Shown here one piece after another: positions 16,501-22,879 of a stretch of 26,123 bases of DNA (its first letter is position 1; every line of letters begins with the position of its first letter). Source of the DNA: CALMEH01 sp964548225 (lineage in GTDB: Bacteria > Acidobacteriota > Blastocatellia > Pyrinomonadales > Pyrinomonadaceae); assembly GCA_964548225.1 (NCBI GenBank), contig CAZJQP010000074.1, positions 1 through 26,123 of the forward strand, given 5' to 3'. The position numbers were made by a program, and so were the translations under genes. Below the pieces are notes generated by a model. It saw only the letters and a list, made by a program, of their open reading frames with translations. It was not told the DNA's origin and did not search any database.

Positions 16501-16716
16501 AACATCCCCGGCAATTTTGATAACGGCTGACGTTTCGAGAAAAGAATCTGCATTATCAAGTGAAGCAAGCAAAGATTCGACTTCTTTTTTGAGAGTTTTG
16601 TTGCGTCCGCAAGCCTCTCTGACGTAATTCTGACGTTCTTCGGGCGTTTGACGCTTGAGAGCTTCGTCAAAAATTTCTCTTACTTTTAACCAACTTTTGT
16701 CCGTCGTCCTCGACAC
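13519..16716 (-). CDS. Membrane Ser/Thr protein kinase with PD40/TolB-like beta-propeller ectodomain
   Basis: Receptor-like kinase of 1065 residues. The cytoplasmic kinase domain spans about 88-350: glycine loop IGAGGMGEVY, Lys117 in VAIK, catalytic loop HRDIKPAN (Asp210, Asn215), DFG at 228-230, GTVPFMSPEQ and TDIFSFGVVFYEM. A Lys/Glu-rich linker leads to one membrane helix (about 421-443). The outer part carries many PD40-type propeller strands with SPDxxxIxY/F signatures (WSPDDQRIAF, FSPDSRQIAY, FSPDGKRIVF, LSPDGKTIFF). Residues 1-75 form a helical region common in acidobacterial kinases. The start is GTG, chosen because GGAGG lies 9 nt before it. Two promoters lie upstream: an ECF-type box with a leader of at most 20 nt and a more distant sigma70-like one. 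It probably senses an envelope signal and regulates the neighbouring sigma factor (inference). Confidence 0.93.
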   Translation of the reverse strand: MSRTTDKSWLKVREIFDEALKRQTPEERQNYVREACGRNKTLKKEVESLLASLDNADSFLETSAVIKIAGDVFTKERQFENGQILAHYEIIEKIGAGGMGEVYLAADTKLNRRVAIKILRKNLLPGEQANRRLLREARAAAKLEHPAICAIYEVSETEDGAFIVMQYAEGETLADILIKQNLNLKNALNLAIQIADALAEAHSRGIIHRDIKPANIIINEKNQAKILDFGLAKFIEAESNTETTERLKSSGAVMGTVPFMSPEQLRGKRLDARTDIFSFGVVFYEMIAGRQVFGRENNAETIAAILNDEPDFAILPEKLQPILRKCLAKNKDMRYVSANDLLEGLRELQKLENAFEKPQFSTTEDEDISTLPTETVVTDKPKGAKKRQFYFWQSAEEKSAPKTDEITKEQTAESKIVRRGFSPVFVGLTIFSLIGAFGLFYWQLKKSDDLYSFDKLRSVRLVSWKSGAGGTYSDYRVSHNGKMMAYSSSQDGNKEGIFVKQTTDGAEIRVTRDEWNNFTPIWSPDDQRIAFASAREAKSVIYSIPVFGGVAVPYKTFSSYSDLRLRHWSKDGTGIFYESDGNLFRLEIATQDTIQITNFAPENNEPKHFSISPDEKKIVYMNRTDGQSDLWMSAISGGNSVRLTNDPDEESNLRWHTDGERILYTVHRNNYYQINIAYTDGRTPRQVTRGESEYELIDVSEDGKNIYYLSKESKSDIWGVKIDTGEEFETATGIESEFWTDVSKDGSKIAYQTLLTAQTFSFTADLTIVVKSLTNQFPPLLVKGYNPRWLPDNRHLAFLRWHEKKQKFELRLLNTINGEEQQITAEGASSPGYSLLPFNRKYVKEYSFSPDSRQIAYLGRESGFSNIFIFLSESGETVNITKNTNPNVQYRCPLFSPDGKRIVFMEQPSSFSSGEKLTSKILVYEQDSVKEIYSTVGDLRLLGSTMEGEIILQKSDPPMSSIQMDIMLLRISVTGEMRFETVLKNIYTASMCLSADGKTVIFTARQEDKDNIFTASTKSGAVKKHTANSNSKIFYGSPTLSPDGKTIFFDKQEETNIISRLENFN

Positions 16717-16736
16717 AAATTAGAGCCTCCATTTAT

Positions 16737-16766
16737 TAGCGCGACGTTTTTAAAAACCAGAGGTCA
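16737..16766 (-). promoter_or_regulatory. ECF-type promoter, copy 2 (kinase operon)
   Basis: Read on the minus strand: TGACCTCTG, a 14-nt spacer that is nearly self-complementary (GTTTTTAAAAACGT), CGCGCTA. Only 20 nt separate the -10 block from the GTG start, and that leader holds the GGAGG ribosome site, consistent with a start point about 7 nt after CGCGCTA. Confidence 0.75.
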
Positions 16767-16807
16767 AATTTTCTCAGAAAAAATTTCGGGAAATGATTTT
16801 AACAGAC

Positions 16808-16836
16808 AAAATATGCTCATTTCACCGAAAAGTCAA
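16808..16836 (-). promoter_or_regulatory. Sigma70-like distal promoter of the kinase gene (shared 29-nt element, copy 2)
   Basis: On the minus strand TTGACT, 17 nt, TATTTT, matching 13033-13061 at 25 of 29 positions. It lies about 90 nt before the GTG start, upstream of the ECF-type box. Nothing coding is seen in the 315-nt gap 16717-17031, which holds this element and both ECF-type boxes. Confidence 0.55.
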
Positions 16837-16918
16837 CGCAAGACAAATAAACATCTAGAAGCAGATACTGAGAGATTTTGAATAAATCTGCACTTTACAA
16901 TATCGCCGCATAAAAAAA

Positions 16919-16948
16919 TGACCTCTGTTTTAAAAAAACATCGCGCTA
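16919..16948 (+). promoter_or_regulatory. ECF-type promoter, copy 3 (haloperoxidase-like gene)
   Basis: TGACCTCTG, 14 nt, CGCGCTA on the plus strand, 83 nt before the ATG. The similarity to copy 1 continues downstream (TAGGGAGCAAAAATC against TAGAGAGAAAAATC), suggesting common descent or further contacts near the start point. Confidence 0.75.
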
Positions 16949-17031
16949 TTAAGTAGGGAGCAAAAATCGCAAAAATCGAATCGCTTCAAAACGGCTCGAA
17001 AAAAAACTCTTCCACATAATGGAGAAAAACT

Positions 17032-18339
17032 ATGAAAAACAAACAAATCTTGAACTACTTTTTGACAATTTCAATTCTGCTTTGCACTTTGGCAAATGTT
17101 CCGGCGCAAAATATTAAAAATGACAATTTGAATCCGCCGGGTGAAAATGTCGTATTGCAATGGAATCGCGTGTTGACGGAAACCGTCCGCACGCCCGGAG
17201 CGCATCCGTCGGCGACGATTTTTCCGGTGCGGAGCTTTGCGATGATGAATGCAGCGATGTTTGACGCGGTAAATTCGATTGACGGAAGCTACACGCCGTA
17301 TTGGACGAATGTTCCAACGACGAAAAATGCTTCAATCGAAGCCGCCGCCGCCAAAGCCGCCCGTGATGTTTTGGTCGGGCTTTATCCTTCGCGGCAGGCA
17401 ATTTACGATGCCGAATTAGCCGATTCGCTCATCGGAATTCCAACGAATCGCGCCCAACAAGGAATGGCTGTCGGCGAAATCTGTGCCAGCCGAATGCTTG
17501 CACTTCGAGCAAACGACGGCTGGAACGTAACGCCGCCACCTTATTCTCTGCCGACAACGCCCGGAAATTGGCAGCCGATTGCGCCAAGCACCGCCGCGAC
17601 ATTTACGCACGCCGTGAATGTTATGCCGTTTGCCACCGGCTCGAACACGCGCTTTTCACCGAATCCGCCGCCCGCGATGACCAACGATTTATACACGCTT
17701 GATTTTAACGAAGTCAAAGAAATCGGCTCGGCAATCAGCACGACACGCACTGCCGACCAGACAAAAATCGCCCAGCTTTGGGCTGGTGTGAACACGCCGA
17801 CTTCGGCTTTTAACGCTTGGTATAACGTCGCCCGTTCGGTTTCGATTCAGAAAAATCTTTCGACGGTTGAAAACGCACGGCTGTTCGCTTTGTTCAATAT
17901 CGCCGCGCACGATACGCTGATGACGACTTTCACGAGCAAATTTCAATACGGTTTGTGGAGACCTCTGACGGCAATTCGACGTGCTGACGAAGACGGCAAT
18001 CCGAATACGACGCAAGACGCGGCTTGGAATTCGTTGATAACTACCCCGCCATATCCGTCCTACGCCGGAAATATGTCGGGCATCGGCACAGCACATTCGG
18101 TTTCGTTGGCTCTGTTTTTCGGACGTGACGACATTCCGTTTCAACACACTTGGGATGGCACAGGCGGCGCAACCCGTTCGTATTCGGGCTTTTCGGCAAT
18201 GGCAAACGAAGAAGCCAACAGCCGAATTTACGGCGGAATTCATTTCCGCTTCGACAACGAAGCCGGACAATCGGCAGGGCGAAACGTGGCAATGTTCGTG
18301 TTTCAAAATTTTATGAAACCGCGTTGTGAAAATAAATAA
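17032..18339 (+). CDS. Vanadium-dependent haloperoxidase/PAP2-like exported protein
   Basis: 435 residues with a signal peptide (1-25, ending NVPAQ) and an all-helical body of the vanadium haloperoxidase/PAP2 class. The vanadate- or phosphate-binding residues can be aligned: Lys303 and Arg310 (KFQYGLWRP, 7 apart as in chloroperoxidase Lys353/Arg360), Ser349-Gly350 (NMSGIG), Arg398 and His404 (SRIYGGIHFRFD, 6 apart as in Arg490/His496). The His that normally follows Ser-Gly is Ile351 here; the nearest His is 355. Members oxidise halides with H2O2 or act as acid phosphatases; the altered motif makes a classical haloperoxidase activity uncertain. GGAG precedes the ATG. Expression probably comes from the ECF-type promoter upstream. 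The beta-helix gene follows in the same direction. Confidence 0.85.
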   Translation: MKNKQILNYFLTISILLCTLANVPAQNIKNDNLNPPGENVVLQWNRVLTETVRTPGAHPSATIFPVRSFAMMNAAMFDAVNSIDGSYTPYWTNVPTTKNASIEAAAAKAARDVLVGLYPSRQAIYDAELADSLIGIPTNRAQQGMAVGEICASRMLALRANDGWNVTPPPYSLPTTPGNWQPIAPSTAATFTHAVNVMPFATGSNTRFSPNPPPAMTNDLYTLDFNEVKEIGSAISTTRTADQTKIAQLWAGVNTPTSAFNAWYNVARSVSIQKNLSTVENARLFALFNIAAHDTLMTTFTSKFQYGLWRPLTAIRRADEDGNPNTTQDAAWNSLITTPPYPSYAGNMSGIGTAHSVSLALFFGRDDIPFQHTWDGTGGATRSYSGFSAMANEEANSRIYGGIHFRFDNEAGQSAGRNVAMFVFQNFMKPRCENK

Positions 18340-18348
18340 ATAAGAAAA

Positions 18349-18389
18349 AATGACCGAAGCGCAAAGACCTTGTTTGTGCTTCGGTCATT
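18349..18389. terminator. Hairpin between the haloperoxidase-like and beta-helix genes
   Basis: A 12-bp perfect stem (AATGACCGAAGC/GCTTCGGTCATT) extends by five more pairs to a 7-nt loop. An A run precedes it, so a T tract exists only on the minus strand; on the plus strand it is not a canonical terminator and may allow read-through into the beta-helix gene. Confidence 0.5.
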
Positions 18390-18411
18390 CAACAATATGG
18401 AGCGAATTATT

Positions 18412-20754
18412 ATGAAGAACAGCCGAAACTATCACACCTCGAAAATAATTTTGCTTATTTTTTGGCTGTTATTTTTCGAGTTTTCCGCCAATGTAAATTC
18501 ATCTGGCAAAGCATCTGAGGCTTTAATGCTTATTTCGTTCACCGTAAATTCGGCAAATGACGGCGCAGATGCAAACATCGGCAACGGCATTTGTGAAACG
18601 GCAACCGTAGGAGAATGCACTCTGCGGGCGGCGATTCAGGAAGCAAATTTTACAATCGCGGCAGATACAATAAATTTCAACATCGGCGCAGGCGGTTTGC
18701 AGACAATCAATGTCGGCGCGGGCGGTTTGCCGCAGATTTCTCAGCCCCTAACGATTGACGGCACAACTCAGCCCGGTTTCACGCTTGCGCCTATTATCGA
18801 ACTAAACGGCACGTCGGCAGGTGCGGGCATTGACGGTTTGCGTATTACTGCCGCTAATACAACGATTAAAAGTTTAGTCATCAATCGGTTTGCTTCAGAC
18901 GGCATCGAAATCAACGGTGAAGCGGCAGACGGAAATACGATTTCCGGCTGTTACATCGGCACAAGCGCAAGCGGAACGGTTGATTTGGGCAACACTTCCG
19001 CCGGAATTTTTATCACCGGCGGTGCGGATAATACGACCGTCGGCGGCGCAACCACAACCGCCGGAACTGCGCCCGGAAACGTCATTTCGGGCAATAATAA
19101 TCGCGGAATTTACATCACTTTAGCCACGACAACCAACACCGCGATTCAGGGAAACATCATCGGTTTGCAAGCAAATGGCACAGCCGGAATGGGCAACGGC
19201 GCACTCGGCGAAGGCATTTTGATTGAAAATTCGACGGGCAACCGCATCGGCGGAACGACCGCGACAGCACGAAACATCATCAGCGGAAATCTTTCGGACG
19301 GGGTGGACTTGTTTAATACGAGCGCGAATCTGATTGAATCAAACTACATCGGCACGAACATCACAGGCACAGCCGCTTTGGGCAACATGAGCCACGGCAT
19401 TATTATTCGTTCGTCAATAAACAACACGGTCGGCGGTTCGACTGCAACGCCCGGAACTTCGCCCGGAAATTTGATTTCGGGCAACGGCGACGGCGTGAGA
19501 ATCACCACCGCCGGAAGCGGAAACATCGTGCAAGGCAATATTATCGGGCTAAATGCAAACGGAACGGCGCAACTTGGAAACACTTCGGAAGGGGTTTTAG
19601 TCGAAAGCCAGACAAGCGGCTCAGTCGGCGGCGCGACAACGGATTTGCGAAATATCATCTCCGCCAACGACAGCCACGGCGTTCTTTTAACCAATTCATC
19701 AAACATTCTCGTCGGCGGAAATTACATCGGCACGGATATTTCAGGCGTGTCTGACTTCGGTAATGACAACAACGGCGTTTTGGTCAGCGGCGGAAGCAAT
19801 AACGCCATTTCCGCCAACGTGATTTCGGGAAACGGAAACAACGCCAGCACCAATCCCGACGGAATTGAAATCACGACGAGCGCGACCAATATTCAAATTC
19901 GCGGCAACATCATTGGCTTGGACGCAAGCGGCACAAACGCGCTCGGCAACAACGGCAACGGCGTTTTAATTACGACAAACGGCAACACCGTCGGCGGCAC
20001 GACAACGGGCGAAGCAAACAAAATCGCTTTCAACGCTTTGGACGGCGTTTTCGTTTCCGCCGGAACAGGCAACCGACTTTTGAGTAATTCAATTTTTTCA
20101 AACGGCAATCTAGGAATTGATTTGGGAACAAACGGCATCACCGCAAACGATTTGGACGACGCGGACACAGGCGCAAATAATTTACAAAACTTTCCCGTAA
20201 TTTCGACCGCAACGACCGGCAGCACTCGCGTTATCGGCACATTTAACAGCCTTCCAAACACGACTTTCCGCCTCGAATTTTTCAACTCGCCGACGGCTGA
20301 CGGCGAAGGTCAGACATTTATCGGCGCATTTGACATCACAACAGATACCGGCGGCGACGCGGCATTTGACCAAACTTTTGCACCTAATTCGCCCATCAAC
20401 AGTTTCGTAACTGCGACGGCGACAAATCTCGCAACCGGCGACACTTCGGAATTTTCCGCTGCCAAAGAAGTTTTAATTCCGTTGGCTTCGACAGCGACGA
20501 TTCGCGGGCAAGTTTTGGATGCTTCGGGACGGGGAATTGCTAAAGCTCGACTGAACTTAATTCATTCGGACAGCACAATTCAGACGGCTTTGACCAATGC
20601 TTTCGGCTACTACAGTTTCCCTGAAATTCCGACAGGTCAGTCCGTTATCATCAGCATTTCGGCAAAAGGCTTTGAATTTTCGCCCGATTCACTGATTCTT
20701 ACCGTTTCCGAAGATATTGAAACAATAATTTGGACAGCAAACGCCGAAAAATAA
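18412..20754 (+). CDS. Secreted CSLREA/parallel beta-helix repeat protein with C-terminal CnaB-like domain
   Basis: 780 residues from the ATG preceded by GGAG; an upstream in-frame ATG at 18370 lies inside the hairpin and has no ribosome site. A signal peptide (about 1-32) is followed by a CSLREA-type module: FTVNSANDGADAN, then ECTLRAAIQEAN. The centre (about 90-580) is a right-handed beta-helix built of repeats with NxISGN, IGT/IGL and NGVLI-type turns; six main turns alternate strictly between YIGT and IIGL. The end (about 696-780) is a carboxypeptidase-regulatory/CnaB-like beta-sandwich (IRGQVLDASGRGIAKARL, NAFGYYSFPEIPTG). Proteins of this type are surface adhesins or carbohydrate-binding/lyase-like proteins; no catalytic residues can be pointed to. 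It may share the ECF-controlled transcript of the gene before it. Confidence 0.87.
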   Translation: MKNSRNYHTSKIILLIFWLLFFEFSANVNSSGKASEALMLISFTVNSANDGADANIGNGICETATVGECTLRAAIQEANFTIAADTINFNIGAGGLQTINVGAGGLPQISQPLTIDGTTQPGFTLAPIIELNGTSAGAGIDGLRITAANTTIKSLVINRFASDGIEINGEAADGNTISGCYIGTSASGTVDLGNTSAGIFITGGADNTTVGGATTTAGTAPGNVISGNNNRGIYITLATTTNTAIQGNIIGLQANGTAGMGNGALGEGILIENSTGNRIGGTTATARNIISGNLSDGVDLFNTSANLIESNYIGTNITGTAALGNMSHGIIIRSSINNTVGGSTATPGTSPGNLISGNGDGVRITTAGSGNIVQGNIIGLNANGTAQLGNTSEGVLVESQTSGSVGGATTDLRNIISANDSHGVLLTNSSNILVGGNYIGTDISGVSDFGNDNNGVLVSGGSNNAISANVISGNGNNASTNPDGIEITTSATNIQIRGNIIGLDASGTNALGNNGNGVLITTNGNTVGGTTTGEANKIAFNALDGVFVSAGTGNRLLSNSIFSNGNLGIDLGTNGITANDLDDADTGANNLQNFPVISTATTGSTRVIGTFNSLPNTTFRLEFFNSPTADGEGQTFIGAFDITTDTGGDAAFDQTFAPNSPINSFVTATATNLATGDTSEFSAAKEVLIPLASTATIRGQVLDASGRGIAKARLNLIHSDSTIQTALTNAFGYYSFPEIPTGQSVIISISAKGFEFSPDSLILTVSEDIETIIWTANAEK

Positions 20755-20787
20755 AAAAGTGAGTTGAATCTTTCAACCCACTTTTTT
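20754..20787. terminator. Bidirectional terminator between convergent genes
   Basis: The arms at 20754-20767 and 20773-20786 pair over 14 positions with one mismatch and a 5-nt loop, with A5 on one side and T6 on the other. It serves the beta-helix gene (plus) and ftsH (minus). Confidence 0.85.
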
Positions 20788-20809
20788 ATTTCTTTCACTT
20801 TTTCACTTT

Positions 20810-22741
20810 TTAAGCCGTCGCCGGATTATTCGGTGTTATCGGCGGCAGAATCGGTTTTTTGAATCTGGATTTGCCCGATTCTTCTGATTGCGGCGCGTTG
20901 CCGTCGTCATCCGTCGAAACCGAATCGTCACCATCAAGCGGCAAACCTGCAACAAGCCGGCGAATTTGCACACCGTCAAGCGTTTCGCGTTTGATTAATT
21001 CTTCCGAAAGACGAACCATTGCTTCATTGTTTTCTTTAAGAATTGTTCGCGCTAATTCATATTGTTGGGCAATAATTTTCTTAACCTCTTGGTCAATTTT
21101 TATCGCCGTATCTTCCGAATAATCACGATGTTGCGAAATTTCGCGTCCTAAAAAGATTTGTTCTTCTTTTTTACCAAAGGTCAGCGGACCGAGTTCGCTC
21201 ATTCCGTATTCGCAAACCATCGAACGCGCAAGTTCGGTTGCCCTTTCGATGTCGTTTGATGCGCCGGTCGTAACTTGTCCGTCGCCGAAAAAGATTTCTT
21301 CCGCCAAACGTCCGCCCATCAAAATTGCGATTTGGCTCATCATATACTCTTTCGTATAACTGTGGCGGTCGGCTTCGGGTAGTTGCATCGTAACGCCTAA
21401 CGCCATTCCGCGAGGAATAATCGAAACTTTGTGAACCGGATCAGCCGACGGAACTTTTAAACCAACCAAAGTATGCCCGGCTTCGTGATATGCCGTCAAT
21501 TTCTTTTCGTGGTCGGTCAGAACCATTGATTTGCGTTCCGCGCCCATCAAAACTTTGTCTTTGGCGATTTCAAAATCAGACATCGTTACGACTTTTTTGT
21601 TGTAACGAGCCGCATTCAAAGCCGCTTCGTTGACGATATTTGCCAGATCCGCACCCGTAAATCCGGGCGTTCCGCGGGCAATAATGCTGATGTCAACATT
21701 TTCGTCCAAAGGAATTTTTCGCGTATGAACTTTCAAAATTCCTTCGCGTCCTTTGACATCGGGACGACCGACAATCACGCGGCGGTCAAATCTTCCCGGT
21801 CTCAAAAGTGCCGGATCAAGAACGTCGGGTCTGTTCGTCGAAGCCATCAAAATAACGCCGTCGTTCGATTCAAAACCGTCCATTTCAACCAATAATTGGT
21901 TAAGAGTTTGTTCACGCTCATCGTGTCCGCCACCTAAACCTGCGCCGCGATGACGACCAACGGCATCAATTTCGTCAATAAAAATGATGCAGGGCGCGTT
22001 TTTCTTGCCTTGCTCAAACAAATCGCGCACACGCGAAGCACCGACACCGACAAACATTTCAACGAAATCTGAACCAGAAATCGAGAAAAACGGAACATTT
22101 GCTTCGCCCGCAACGGCTTTCGCCAAAAGGGTTTTGCCCGTTCCCGGAGGTCCGACCATCAAAACGCCCTTCGGAATTTTGCCACCGAGTTTTTGAAATT
22201 TCGGCGGATCTTTTAAGAATTCGATAATTTCTTCCAATTCTTCTTTCGCTTCTTCAACACCGGCAACGTCTTTGAAAGTAACACGCTTTTGCTGATTATT
22301 CAGAAGTTTTGCGCGAGATTTGCCAAAGCTGAGAGCTTTGTTTCCACCTGCTTGCATTTGCCGCAAAGTAAATGCCAGAAAACCGATTAACAGCAAAAAC
22401 GGCAAGGCATTTAACAAAACAATCCACCCCCAACCGCTCGAAGGCGATTCGAGTTCAATTTTCGTGTCCGTGTTTTTTGCCGCCGCGTAAATCTGGTCGC
22501 GGGTAGAATCGCTGCCGTCAAGTTTCACGGGAAATTTTTCATTGCCCTTAGTCGTCAACTCAAGAGTGTCGGCACGCACGACGATGGACGAAACTTCCTT
22601 GTTACTAATTAAAGTTAATGCCCGGTCAAACGATAAATCTTGCGACGGTTTGTTTTTATTACCTTGCAAAAACCAAACAAACAGCATCGCGCTGGAAATA
22701 ATCATTAACCACAAAAGAACTTGTTTTGCTTTAGAACTCAA
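20810..22741 (-). CDS. ftsH: ATP-dependent zinc metalloprotease FtsH
   Basis: Membrane-bound AAA+ protease that degrades misfolded membrane proteins and regulators. 643 residues: two membrane helices (about 7-25 and 105-126) flank a small periplasmic domain; the AAA module has Walker A GPPGTGKT (197-204), Walker B CIIFIDEID (251-259) and the arginine-finger region; the protease has HEAGH (419-423) and the third zinc ligand Asp497 in GASNDIER. The start codon is TTG: GGAGG lies 7 nt upstream and the protein begins exactly where FtsH should (MSSKAKQVLL). The 138-nt leader contains a 12-bp inverted repeat. It follows tilS on the same strand, the tilS-ftsH order found in many bacteria. Confidence 0.97.
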   Translation of the reverse strand: MSSKAKQVLLWLMIISSAMLFVWFLQGNKNKPSQDLSFDRALTLISNKEVSSIVVRADTLELTTKGNEKFPVKLDGSDSTRDQIYAAAKNTDTKIELESPSSGWGWIVLLNALPFLLLIGFLAFTLRQMQAGGNKALSFGKSRAKLLNNQQKRVTFKDVAGVEEAKEELEEIIEFLKDPPKFQKLGGKIPKGVLMVGPPGTGKTLLAKAVAGEANVPFFSISGSDFVEMFVGVGASRVRDLFEQGKKNAPCIIFIDEIDAVGRHRGAGLGGGHDEREQTLNQLLVEMDGFESNDGVILMASTNRPDVLDPALLRPGRFDRRVIVGRPDVKGREGILKVHTRKIPLDENVDISIIARGTPGFTGADLANIVNEAALNAARYNKKVVTMSDFEIAKDKVLMGAERKSMVLTDHEKKLTAYHEAGHTLVGLKVPSADPVHKVSIIPRGMALGVTMQLPEADRHSYTKEYMMSQIAILMGGRLAEEIFFGDGQVTTGASNDIERATELARSMVCEYGMSELGPLTFGKKEEQIFLGREISQHRDYSEDTAIKIDQEVKKIIAQQYELARTILKENNEAMVRLSEELIKRETLDGVQIRRLVAGLPLDGDDSVSTDDDGNAPQSEESGKSRFKKPILPPITPNNPATA

Positions 22742-22760
22742 TTTATAGCCTCCAAAAAAT

Positions 22761-22806
22761 AACTTTCATCAATAAAATATCTAATACGACTAATTTGATG
22801 AAAGTT
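22761..22806 (-). promoter_or_regulatory. 12-bp inverted repeat in the ftsH leader
   Basis: AACTTTCATCAA (22761-22772) and its exact reverse complement (22795-22806) are 22 nt apart. The near arm ends 7 nt before the GGAGG ribosome site of ftsH. It could be an operator for a dimeric repressor or a leader hairpin that affects translation. It does not match the CIRCE sequence. Confidence 0.5.
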
Positions 22807-22879
22807 TCCCTTTTTCAGTTGTTTTGAAACCGCACCGTGCGCTTTTCATAACCAATCTTTTATTGTAGTTTGCCGCACG

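Noticed and set aside
17689..18306. Minus-strand open frame (205 codons) inside the haloperoxidase-like gene
   Set aside because: Antisense shadow with odd Cys/Arg content and no initiation signal.
22761..22806. Inverted repeat upstream of ftsH as a CIRCE/HrcA site
   Set aside because: The arm sequence and the 22-nt spacing do not match the CIRCE pattern (TTAGCACTC, 9 nt, GAGTGCTAA).
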